Shown here piece after piece: positions 19,901 to 27,750 of a stretch of DNA of 28,794 nucleotides (positions within the stretch are counted from its first letter, which is position 1; each line of letters begins with the position of its first letter). This DNA is from a virus. The notes under the pieces were generated by a model that saw only the letters and a list, made by a program, of their open reading frames with translations, made no database searches and had not been told where the DNA came from. The stretch lies in the IMG/VR virus record IMGVR_UViG_3300043540_000121, positions 1-28,794 of that record; one strand, given 5' to 3'. The translations under genes were made by a program, and so were the position numbers.

Positions 19901-21763
19901 ATGTCCCTCCGCACCATACTAGAGGTCGAGATCGACGACAGCCGCTTCCGGAAGTTCCGGGAGCTGTTTGACTCTTACCAGAAGACGCTTGAGAAGGTGC
20001 CAGGGGCGTGGAAAGAGGTTAACAAGCAGACCCAGGCCAACAAGACGCTGGTGGACCAGTTGATCGCGGCTGCAGCGGCCCAGGGCAACACGGGCGAGCA
20101 GAAGGCCGCGACGGCGCGCAAGATTGAATCCAGCCTACGCGGCTCGTCCAAGCTGTGGGAAGTCACGGCCGGCTCCGTTGACTTGGTGGGCAAGCACATC
20201 AGCAACATCACCTCCAAGCTGGCCAAATGGACCACGTTGACCACGGCGTTCACCGGCCTGCTCGGCGGGGGAAGCTTGTGGGGCATCGACAAGTTGGCGG
20301 AGGTCATCGCCAACAACAGACGAACTGCGATGGGCCTGGGCTCCAGTTACGGCTCCATGAACTCTTTCAACTTGAACTACTCGCGACTCATTAACACTGG
20401 CTCCTTTCTCAACAACATCTCCAACGCGCGCTTCGACATCACCTCCCCGGCTTACCGGGCGCTCATCTCCCTGGGTATCAACCCTAACAAGATACGGAAC
20501 AGCGATACATCAGACTTGGCCCAGGAGACGGTGACGCGCATTCATCAGTTGTTTGCTGGGACTAAGCCCGGCATGGTGGGGGCGAAGGCCCAGGCTTATG
20601 GCGTAGACCAGTTGATGTCCCTTCAGGAGATAGTGGCCATCTCAAAGGCGAACCCCGAGGAATTGAAGCGCATCGCGGGGAAGTACAAGCAAGACTCCAA
20701 GACAATGGGCGTGGGTGACGCGGCCCAACGTAAGTGGCAAGATTTGGTGACAGCGCTCGACCGCGCCGGCCGGCGCATCCAGGCCGTGTTTATGGACAAA
20801 CTGGCCGCCTTGGAGCCAGCGCTGGAGAAGTTGTCTTCGGCCGTGGTGGACGCCGTCGCGGCGTTCGCCAACAGCGGCGTGTTGGAGCAGTGGATCACAG
20901 CGATAAGCGGAGGGTTGGGGCGGCTGGCCGACTTCATCGACAGCCCTGAGTTCCAGAAGGACGTTCGGTCTTTCGGGGCGTGGCTGGCCGAGGCGGTTAA
21001 GACCATCTGGCGCTTCGTGGCGGCCTTCGGCGGCAAGGTTGGGGACGCGGTGGGCACCACCTTAGACGGGGCCGTTGACCCGTCATACAAGAAAGACGCT
21101 TACGTTCCGCTCGCCCCAGACTACGGCGCGGCGGCGCGCGGCCCGTCTAGCTCGCCTCACTCGCCGAAGGCGGACTGGAACGACACGTCCAATCCCCCGG
21201 CCGGGGGGTCTTCCTCTCCTCCTTTGGGTTCTACGGCCAGCACCAAGGCGTTGTGGTTGATGGGGCAGCTTCAGAAAGATTACAACCTCACGCCAGAACA
21301 GGCGGCCGGCGCTGTTGGTTGGATGATGGGCGAAACGGCTGGAACCATGCGGCCCGATATCGTGCGACCGGGGGGCGAAGATACTGGCTGGGCGCAGTGG
21401 GTTGGGTCTCGTCGCCAGGAACTATTGGCGCGGGGGCCGTTGACCGATGCGAGCAACTATGCTCAGATCAAGCATGAATTGGACACCAATTATTCGGGCG
21501 TGCTGGAACACTTACGGCAGGCAAAAACAGTGGACGAGGCCCTATACGATTGGGGTGAATATTACGAGGGAGCAGGCGGCACTCCCGGGGGTATGGAGTA
21601 CAATTACCAAATTCACCGTCCCTTTGGACACAGGGTGCTAGAGGACTACTATAAATCTGCGGGCAAAGTCCCACGCGTAGTGGTTCGGCCTAACACGGGG
21701 GCCAACCCTCATACGGCCGGCTACCTGGCCAATCAGTATTCTGTGCCGCAGGGGAGCAACTAA
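19901..21763 (+). CDS. Tape-measure-like tail protein 2 with C-terminal tail lysozyme domain
   Basis: The product is 620 residues and begins 3 bases after the first tape-measure gene. A helical N-terminus (about 1-100) leads to the same body as its neighbour: TTAFTGLLGGGSLWGIDKLA, GLGSSYGSMNSFNLNYSRLI, FDITSPAYRALISLG, LMSLQEIVAI and ALDRAGRRIQAVFMDKLAAL. After a Ser/Pro linker (about 400-445), residues 450-585 match the phage tail lysozyme type (Phage_lysozyme2): DYNLTPEQAAGAVGWMMGET with likely catalytic E478, GGEDTGWAQWVGSRRQELLA, then alternating helices ending YNYQIHRPFGHRVLED. The wall enzyme thus differs from that of the paralogue. Either protein, or both, could be the length ruler. 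Confidence 0.8.
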   Translation: MSLRTILEVEIDDSRFRKFRELFDSYQKTLEKVPGAWKEVNKQTQANKTLVDQLIAAAAAQGNTGEQKAATARKIESSLRGSSKLWEVTAGSVDLVGKHISNITSKLAKWTTLTTAFTGLLGGGSLWGIDKLAEVIANNRRTAMGLGSSYGSMNSFNLNYSRLINTGSFLNNISNARFDITSPAYRALISLGINPNKIRNSDTSDLAQETVTRIHQLFAGTKPGMVGAKAQAYGVDQLMSLQEIVAISKANPEELKRIAGKYKQDSKTMGVGDAAQRKWQDLVTALDRAGRRIQAVFMDKLAALEPALEKLSSAVVDAVAAFANSGVLEQWITAISGGLGRLADFIDSPEFQKDVRSFGAWLAEAVKTIWRFVAAFGGKVGDAVGTTLDGAVDPSYKKDAYVPLAPDYGAAARGPSSSPHSPKADWNDTSNPPAGGSSSPPLGSTASTKALWLMGQLQKDYNLTPEQAAGAVGWMMGETAGTMRPDIVRPGGEDTGWAQWVGSRRQELLARGPLTDASNYAQIKHELDTNYSGVLEHLRQAKTVDEALYDWGEYYEGAGGTPGGMEYNYQIHRPFGHRVLEDYYKSAGKVPRVVVRPNTGANPHTAGYLANQYSVPQGSN

Positions 21764-21766
21764 CCC

Positions 21767-22489
21767 ATGGGTATCAGCGGCGGCGCGGCGGCTTTCAAGC
21801 TCCAGTTTCAACTGTCCCCCATCGTCATGACGGGCGGCATTGCGTCGGGAATCATCGGCGGCGTGTTGCCCTTGATCCAACTGGTCAGCGGCCTCGCCGG
21901 AACCAGCCTGGTGGGGGAGAGTTCGTTCGGCGACTCTCTGGACGACGCGTTCGCCTTCTTCCAGCCCCTCCCTGGGGGCACGTTGATTGATCAGCAGATT
22001 GGCATGTACCCGTTCGCCAACCAGAAGGTGGCGGCCAACGCGGTCATTCAACAACCACTTAGCATCTCGATGCTGATGATCTGCCCCGCCGGCCGAGGCG
22101 GAGGCTACGCCAGCAAGTTCGGTCTGATGCAGGCGATGCAGGCTAGTTTCAAGGCTCACAACGTAGGGGGCGGTTTGTATGATATCATGACACCCAGTTA
22201 CGTGTACACGAACTGCGTCATGACGAATATGACCGATGTGTCATCTAGCATGACCAAGCAGGTGCAGAACGCTTACAAGTTAGACTTTCTTCAACCTCTT
22301 GTGACGCTGGCCGACGCGGCGGGCGCACAGAGCGCGCTGATGAACAGCATCACCAACGGCACCCCGACGAACGGGGCGTTGAGCGGGCAGGCCGGTGTAG
22401 CTGGCGTCACGACGGGTGCGACAGCGCCGTCCTTCCTGGGCAACAACTCGGGACAGGGCGCGTCTAGCGTCGGGGGTGGAGCGCCATGA
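21767..22489 (+). CDS. Tail/baseplate adaptor protein
   Basis: The product is 240 residues. It opens with a beta-rich stretch (FKLQFQLSPIVMTGGIASGI then GGVLPLIQLVSGLAG), followed by YPFANQKVAANAVIQQPLSI, SMLMICPAGRGGGYASKF, VGGGLYDIMTPSYVYTNCVM, a TNMTDVSSSMTKQVQNAY segment and FLQPLVTLADA. Proteins of this layout follow the tape measure in many Bcep781- and AP22-like phages and are annotated as tail or baseplate proteins. The C-terminal 60 residues are Gly/Thr/Ser-rich and probably flexible. The likely role is joining tube and hub, by position only. Confidence 0.65.
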   Translation: MGISGGAAAFKLQFQLSPIVMTGGIASGIIGGVLPLIQLVSGLAGTSLVGESSFGDSLDDAFAFFQPLPGGTLIDQQIGMYPFANQKVAANAVIQQPLSISMLMICPAGRGGGYASKFGLMQAMQASFKAHNVGGGLYDIMTPSYVYTNCVMTNMTDVSSSMTKQVQNAYKLDFLQPLVTLADAAGAQSALMNSITNGTPTNGALSGQAGVAGVTTGATAPSFLGNNSGQGASSVGGGAP

Positions 22490-22974
22490 CCTCCTACTAC
22501 CCCCTCGTCCCGTCCACAGTCACCGCGCCCAGCTTCGCGCCTACGTTTGACGGCTCGCAGTACATTTGCACGGTCACGTGGAACCTGTTTGGCCAGCGGT
22601 ATTACGTCAACTGTTATGACGGATCAGGCGACCGCATTTTCACTGTGCCGGTCATTCCTTCGGCCGACGCGCTAGCGCTGGCGTCCCTGGTATGGGACGC
22701 GGCTAGCCTCCGCGTTTTCGCCACCACCAAACAGCCCCACGGTCTCGCCGTAGGCACCCTAGTCCAACTGACCCTAGCGGGGACCTCCCCGGACGGTTAT
22801 AACGGGGCCTACGCCTGCTCCATAACGTCTCCTACGGGGTTCTTCTATCCAATGAGCACTGATCCGGGGCAGATCGTCACGCTGGGTTCCGTGAGCTACC
22901 TGATCAGCATGACGGCAGGTTACTTCAACTCTACGCTGGTGTTTCGGGACGGGCAGTTCGAGGTATCACCGTGA
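22486..22974 (+). CDS. Baseplate plug-like protein with inserted FCCH-like domain
   Basis: The product is 162 residues, ATGA-coupled to the previous gene. The split core YICTVTWNLFGQRYYVNCYD (residues about 26-45) and the ending YFNSTLVFRDGQFEVSP belong to the small baseplate plug proteins that close the tail tube. Between them, residues about 66-139 hold an extra beta domain (VFATTKQPHGLAVGTLVQLT; DGYNGAYACSIT) of the same type as those in the sheath. Core identity is good by its two hallmark ends. Confidence 0.7.
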   Translation: MTSYYPLVPSTVTAPSFAPTFDGSQYICTVTWNLFGQRYYVNCYDGSGDRIFTVPVIPSADALALASLVWDAASLRVFATTKQPHGLAVGTLVQLTLAGTSPDGYNGAYACSITSPTGFFYPMSTDPGQIVTLGSVSYLISMTAGYFNSTLVFRDGQFEVSP

Positions 22975-23903
22975 GCCGCTGGTATAAAATACAAGCTGCC
23001 GGTTTGACGTTCGACGCCACGGGCGATCCGAACGCCCTTAACGTTGAATTTGACATCCCCGTAGCACCTTTGCACGTGCCCTCGGGCAAGGCTTTCGTAC
23101 GGGTGTGGGGCATTGACCTCCAGACCCTGTTGAACGCTAATAGTTACAACAACCAGCCTATCACTGTGTACGGGGGTATGCAACAGGGTTTGCCGCTCGC
23201 CAACCCTAGTGAGCAGGGCGAGTTGGTACAGGGCAACATTTTCCCGGCGCTGGGCAATTGGGTTGGCACCGACATGACCCTGGACTTCTACATCGGCCCC
23301 CCGCTCGGGGCCAACAACCCAGGGCAGGACGTCAACATCGTTCACAACTGGCCGGCCAACACCCCGCTGTCGGGTCCGCTGAAGCAGACGTTGCAAACGG
23401 CGTTTCCGAAGCTTAATGTTGTGATGAACATCAGCCCCAACCTGAAACTTCCGCACGACGACCGGGGGATGTACCAGACGCTGGGTCAGTATGCAAATTA
23501 CTTGTTCAAGATTAGTTGGGGCATCATGGGCAGCCAGAAAGGTTATTCCGGGCTGAAGATCACCATGAACCGTGGAAACCTGGTGGTGAGTGACGGCACC
23601 CAGTCATCCAGTGGCCCGCAGATCGCGTTCCAAGACCTTATCGGTCAACCAATTTGGACGGGGCCGCAAAGCATCCAATTCAAGACCGTGATGCGAGGGG
23701 ACATACAGGTCAACGACAAGGTGACGTTGCCGCAGACACCGGCCACGTTGACCCCAGCGGCAGGTACGGCGGCAGGTAGTTCGGCGTCTAACCTTATCTC
23801 AGGGCAGTTTACGGTCACAAGCATTCGTCATACCGGAAATTTCCGTCAGCCCGATTGGCCCAGTTGGGCCACCACGTTTGACGCATTAAAGGCTACCTCC
23901 TAA
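22971..23903 (+). CDS. Baseplate hub protein (gpD/gp27-like)
   Basis: The product is 310 residues from GTG 22971, overlapping the plug stop (GTGA). The N-terminal beta domain (LNVEFDIPVAPLHVPSGKAF; RVWGIDLQTLLNANSYNNQP; ITVYGGMQQGLPLANPSEQG) and the middle (LVQGNIFPALGNWVGTDMTL) are typical of the hub proteins that hold the spike. The C-terminal half (GLKITMNRGNLVVSDGT; GQFTVTSIRHTGNFRQPDW) includes the characteristic VTSIRHTGNFR strand. It sits between plug and spike, consistent with a trimeric hub. Confidence 0.75.
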   Translation: MSRWYKIQAAGLTFDATGDPNALNVEFDIPVAPLHVPSGKAFVRVWGIDLQTLLNANSYNNQPITVYGGMQQGLPLANPSEQGELVQGNIFPALGNWVGTDMTLDFYIGPPLGANNPGQDVNIVHNWPANTPLSGPLKQTLQTAFPKLNVVMNISPNLKLPHDDRGMYQTLGQYANYLFKISWGIMGSQKGYSGLKITMNRGNLVVSDGTQSSSGPQIAFQDLIGQPIWTGPQSIQFKTVMRGDIQVNDKVTLPQTPATLTPAAGTAAGSSASNLISGQFTVTSIRHTGNFRQPDWPSWATTFDALKATS

Positions 23904-24574
23904 TGGCTGACAACGCCCTTGTCACACCCCTCGTATTCAGCCTCCCCGGTATAGCCCAGTCGCGCGCCGAGAATCAGGCCCAAGTTGATCCGCAACCTAT
24001 CCCGGCCACCGTCACCAAGATCATGGGTGAAATGGTGGAAGTGCAGGTCACCACCCAAGGGCGGGGCACACCGTTTACTTTGCCGAAGTTCATTGTTCCT
24101 CAAGCGTTCTCCGAATGGATTCGTGAGCCGACGCAAGTGGGCGACAAAGGTTGGCTGATTCACGCCAACTATAACTTGGGCGGTCAAAGTGGACTGGGCG
24201 GCCCGTCCAACTACTACGGTCGGTCTAACCTGACGCCTATGGTGTTCCGCCACATCAGCCAGAAGCAATTCCCCAACAACACAAACCGCAACCTGAATCA
24301 GGTGTTCATCAATGGTCCCGAGGGGACGATGAACCAGACCACGGACGGAAAATACAGCATCAACGTGGACGGCAAGAACGGGCAGATCGTGTTGGGGGCC
24401 AACGGCTCGACGATCACGTTCACGAAGGACAGCGTGACCATCACGATAGGCGGCAACAGCCACGTGTTCACGTCTACGCAATACAAGAGCGCGGGTGACG
24501 TGTTGACTCAGCAGAACACGACGCTGGAGACTCACACCCACGCAGGCGGCCCGCCGCCGGATCCGGGGAGCTAA
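23903..24574 (+). CDS. Baseplate spike protein (gpV-like) with metal-binding tip
   Basis: The product is 223 residues; the start shares a base with the hub stop. An OB-fold-like N-terminal domain (PATVTKIMGEMVEVQVTTQG; GDKGWLIHANYNLGGQSGLG) is followed by a beta-helix stalk of short repeats (GKYSINVDGKNGQIVLGANG; STITFTKDSVTITIGGNSHV). The tip THTHAG has His at residues 211 and 213, the HxH iron-binding motif of gpV-type spikes. The last residues are PPPDPGS. It would pierce the outer membrane during contraction. Confidence 0.8.
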   Translation: MADNALVTPLVFSLPGIAQSRAENQAQVDPQPIPATVTKIMGEMVEVQVTTQGRGTPFTLPKFIVPQAFSEWIREPTQVGDKGWLIHANYNLGGQSGLGGPSNYYGRSNLTPMVFRHISQKQFPNNTNRNLNQVFINGPEGTMNQTTDGKYSINVDGKNGQIVLGANGSTITFTKDSVTITIGGNSHVFTSTQYKSAGDVLTQQNTTLETHTHAGGPPPDPGS

Positions 24575-24577
24575 ACG

Positions 24578-24889
24578 ATGGTTATTTTTATGAGAACCAG
24601 AACTTCTGGTAGTGCTTACTACGCCCACTGGTGCGAGGGGTGCGAACAAGTACACTTAGTGCCAGATTTTTACGGTAGTAAAATACACTGGGAGTTTAAC
24701 GGAAATTACGAAAAGCCAACCCTAAACCCCAGTGTACTCCAGGGGCCGGGAACGTCTACGATTTGTCACTATTTTATCCGGGATGGGAGCATTCAATATT
24801 GTGGGGATTGTTACCACGAACTAAATAACCAGACTAGACCACTTCTTCCAATACCGGAAGAAGAATTGAAGTGGTTGGTCCACTCATGA
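24578..24889 (+). CDS. DUF6527-like accessory protein (moron) in the baseplate operon
   Basis: The product is 103 residues from ATG 24578 (ATG 24590 possible), after GGGGAG. The motifs YAHWCEGCEQVHLVP, WEFNGNYEKPTLNPSVL, CHYFIRDGSIQYCGDC and YHELNNQTRPLLP match a small phage family with a CxxC/His pattern (DUF6527), probably zinc-binding. The stretch is clearly AT-richer than its neighbours: about 46% GC over 24601-24840 by hand count, against about 63% over 24001-24060. Codon use also differs. This suggests late acquisition between spike and gp25-like genes while keeping the ATGA coupling. Function is unknown. Confidence 0.7.
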   Translation: MVIFMRTRTSGSAYYAHWCEGCEQVHLVPDFYGSKIHWEFNGNYEKPTLNPSVLQGPGTSTICHYFIRDGSIQYCGDCYHELNNQTRPLLPIPEEELKWLVHS

Positions 24890-25251
24890 GAGTCTTCGGC
24901 CGCACCACGAACGAGTTGGGCGTACAAACTTGGACGGTCGTCGAGACCGACGCCAACGGGTACAATGATTTCGTCTATTTGACCGCGCTGGCGCAGGAAC
25001 TCAAATTGAACCTGGGGGAGAGTCCATTCTGGGCTAACCGGGGCATACCCGCCAAGCAGAGTGTGGTGCAGCAGGTGGCCCCCGACTATTACACTATGCT
25101 CATGCAACAACGTTATGCGCCTTATTTTATGAGCATCAGCATAGCGAAAGCCCCTTTGACGTACACCAAAGGGGGGTTATACTCCCCCGCTTATAACATC
25201 AGCGTCACCACGCACTACGGCGTGGTGTTCCAAACATCGGTGCCCATCTGA
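24886..25251 (+). CDS. Baseplate wedge protein (gp25-like)
   Basis: The product is 121 residues from ATG 24886 (ATGA overlap); an upstream GTG in frame is rejected. It begins RVFGRTTNELGVQTWTVVET. A helical core (FVYLTALAQELKLNLGESPF then WANRGIPAKQSVVQQVAPDY) and a beta end (YFMSISIAKAPLTYTKGG; NISVTTHYGVVFQ) follow. The NLGESPFWANRGIP motif is typical of gp25-like wedge proteins of this phage group, which contact sheath and baseplate. Confidence 0.75.
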   Translation: MRVFGRTTNELGVQTWTVVETDANGYNDFVYLTALAQELKLNLGESPFWANRGIPAKQSVVQQVAPDYYTMLMQQRYAPYFMSISIAKAPLTYTKGGLYSPAYNISVTTHYGVVFQTSVPI

Positions 25252-26678
25252 TGGCGACCTTTCCTATCATTATGGGTACTTCGGGGTATATCCCGCAAAC
25301 GCCAGCTTCTCTTCAACAACAGTTGTTGTCCAGCGTCGCGGCGACCAACCCCGGTTACACGGCGAACTTGCCGGGTACATTGATCGAGGACATTAGCTCT
25401 ACCGACGTGGCGGCGCTGCTCCAGTGTGACTCCAGCGTGGCGGAGATCATCAACTCCCTGACCCCCTACGGGGCCAATGAGTTCTTGCTCAATCAATTGG
25501 GGAACCTCTACGGGGTGTTGCCCCAGGTGGCCACCAACACCTCCGTAAACGTCGTGTTCACCGGCCCCCCCGGGTTCGTCATCGCTACGGGTTTCGTGGT
25601 GGGGGACGGTAATTACCAGTACGTTGTGCAAGCTCCGGGTGGCATAATCGGGGCCGGAGGCAACAGCCTACCGCTGTATGCCGTAGCCAACACTACGGGC
25701 ACGTGGGCCGTGCCAGCGGGCAGCGTGACGGAGCTAGTGACCTCCGCTCCCGTCAACGTAACGCTTACGGTGAATAACCCTGAGGACGGCACCCCCTCGG
25801 CGGCCGGCGAGACGGTGGAAGCCTACCGGACCCGTGTGCTCCAGGCGGGTTACGCCCCCGGTCAGGGTATGCTGACGTATCTAAAAACGCTTTTGGGCAA
25901 CGTTCCGGGCGTCGCTTCACGACTTATATCCGTGCGGCAGGTTAGCACAAATCCCTATTACTGGGAGGTCATCTGTGGCGGGGGTGATCAGTACCAGGTA
26001 GCATTTGCCATCTTCTCGGCAGGATTGCTTCTCACCAGTCTGACGGGTTCGGTGTTGAGTGTTTCGGGAATCACCAACGCGACCCAAGCCGTGGTGACTA
26101 CCACTCTTAATCATGGTTATACGACGGGGCAAGTGGCTCAGATCACCGGCGCGACCGGCATGACGGCGATAAACAACATCAATTTCACGGTCACGGTGCT
26201 GACTCCAACTACGTTTAGCATCAACGTGGACACCACAACCTTCGGAGCTTACACGGGGGGCGGCTCGTTGACCCCCAACCTACGCAACGTTACGGTTCCC
26301 GTCTACGATTACCCGGACACCTACCAGGTGACGTACGTCAACCCTCCGTTACAACAGGTGGCCATCACGGCGAAATGGAACACCATAGCCACCAACTATA
26401 TTTCGCCTGTCGCTGTGGCGCAGTTGGCCCAGCCAGCAATCGTGGACTACATCAACGGAATCGTAGTTGGTCAACCCATTAACTTGATGGAATTAAACAC
26501 AGTGTTCCAGACGGCAGTGGCCAGCTTGTTACCCGCCCAGCTGTTAACGCGCCTCGTGTTCACGGTCAGCATCAACGGGAACGGGGCTAGCCCGCTAAGC
26601 GGCACATATGAAATACCGGGGGACCCCGAGAGCTACTTTTACACCACCATCGCATCCGTGACGGTGACCCAGGGATGA
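25251..26678 (+). CDS. Baseplate J-like wedge protein with inserted FCCH-like domain
   Basis: The product is 475 residues; the start shares a base with the gp25-like stop. It has the classic J-family course: an N-terminal helical part (NLPGTLIEDISSTDVAALLQ; NEFLLNQLGNLYGVLPQVA), a beta middle with VVFTGPPGFVIATGFVVGDG, and a helical region (SAAGETVEAYRTRVLQAGYA). Residues about 267-343 form an added beta domain (TLNHGYTTGQVAQITGATGM; TVLTPTTFSINVDTTTFGAY) of FCCH type. The C-terminal part resumes with YQVTYVNPPLQQVAITAKWN and PINLMELNTVFQTAVASLL. It is a wedge building block. Confidence 0.85.
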   Translation: MATFPIIMGTSGYIPQTPASLQQQLLSSVAATNPGYTANLPGTLIEDISSTDVAALLQCDSSVAEIINSLTPYGANEFLLNQLGNLYGVLPQVATNTSVNVVFTGPPGFVIATGFVVGDGNYQYVVQAPGGIIGAGGNSLPLYAVANTTGTWAVPAGSVTELVTSAPVNVTLTVNNPEDGTPSAAGETVEAYRTRVLQAGYAPGQGMLTYLKTLLGNVPGVASRLISVRQVSTNPYYWEVICGGGDQYQVAFAIFSAGLLLTSLTGSVLSVSGITNATQAVVTTTLNHGYTTGQVAQITGATGMTAINNINFTVTVLTPTTFSINVDTTTFGAYTGGGSLTPNLRNVTVPVYDYPDTYQVTYVNPPLQQVAITAKWNTIATNYISPVAVAQLAQPAIVDYINGIVVGQPINLMELNTVFQTAVASLLPAQLLTRLVFTVSINGNGASPLSGTYEIPGDPESYFYTTIASVTVTQG

Positions 26679-27739
26679 CCTCCACCGTCGTCAAACCCGG
26701 CCTAACCTCGCAAACCACGGCGGGCGGGGTAGGCGTACAAGTAATCCCTCCCGGAACCGGGGGTGGTGTGATCACCAACCCTGCGGTAGACCAGGGGTTG
26801 ACGTTCATAGAACCCCTGTTCGTCAGTCTGGTTTCGCCCAACCCGACCCTTTTCGAAAACAACGTCACCACCAGGGTTTGGCCGGGACAGAGTTTCAACG
26901 TTCCAGCTAACTTGTCTAGTGGTGTATACGTATCGACGCCCAGTCCTGGGCATTTGTTCACAGCTTATTATTTGGGACCAGGGTCCAACTACCCACCCAC
27001 TCCCGTGCCGGGCACGTTTCCCCCGGCCGCCCCCACCACTATGACGCAGGTGATACCTTCTTTCTTGTACCAGGAGTACAACGACGATGATGACCTGCAG
27101 GCTTTCGTGGCCAGCCAGAACCAACTAACTCAGACATTCATCAACACCATCAACGGGTTAAACCTACCCATCTACACCGGCGGCGTCGTCTCGGGCGCTT
27201 TGCTAGACTGGGTGGGGGCGGGACTTTACGGCATCCCCCGGCCGACGCTGTCATCCTACCAATACAGTCTAGTGGGTCCGTTCAACACTTACCAGTTCAA
27301 TACGGTGGAGCTCAACGGCAGTTATTTCAATTCCCCCGACGCCATACAGGTGGTGACGGACGACACCTACCGCCGAGTGCTCACTTGGGCACTGTTGAAG
27401 GGCGACGGTAAGGTGGTAAATATTCGTTGGCTAAAGCGGCGCATCATGCAGTTCCTCACCGGGACTAACGGGGTGCCAATCAACCCAGCAGTAACTTACC
27501 AGGTTAGCATCACCTTCGGCCCGAACAACGAGGCCGCGATCAAGTTTATTGACCAGCTAACCACAGCGGGGTTCGGGGCGATATTTAACGGTTTTGGGTT
27601 CAACACGGCTCAGTTCAATGAGTTGGAGTTAGTCATCACGCCTCTGGTTCCCCTGCCATATCGGGACATATTTCAGGAAGCCGTGCGGGCGGCTGTCCTG
27701 GAGCTTCCTTTCCAGTTCAACTGGAACGTTTACGTCTAA
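26675..27739 (+). CDS. Baseplate/tail protein I-like (fibre attachment)
   Basis: The product is 354 residues, ATGA-coupled to the J-like gene. A long Pro/Thr/Gly-rich N-terminal part (about 1-125) precedes the conserved region PSFLYQEYNDDDDLQAFVAS, QNQLTQTFINTINGLNLPIY, LLDWVGAGLYGIPRP, TYRRVLTWALLKGDGKVVNI and RWLKRRIMQFLTGTNGVPIN, which is the usual pattern of the last wedge protein that holds the fibres. The C-terminus is LPYRDIFQEAVRAAVLELPF. The fibre gene follows 11 bases later. Confidence 0.7.
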   Translation: MTSTVVKPGLTSQTTAGGVGVQVIPPGTGGGVITNPAVDQGLTFIEPLFVSLVSPNPTLFENNVTTRVWPGQSFNVPANLSSGVYVSTPSPGHLFTAYYLGPGSNYPPTPVPGTFPPAAPTTMTQVIPSFLYQEYNDDDDLQAFVASQNQLTQTFINTINGLNLPIYTGGVVSGALLDWVGAGLYGIPRPTLSSYQYSLVGPFNTYQFNTVELNGSYFNSPDAIQVVTDDTYRRVLTWALLKGDGKVVNIRWLKRRIMQFLTGTNGVPINPAVTYQVSITFGPNNEAAIKFIDQLTTAGFGAIFNGFGFNTAQFNELELVITPLVPLPYRDIFQEAVRAAVLELPFQFNWNVYV

Positions 27740-27750
27740 GGAGATTATGA

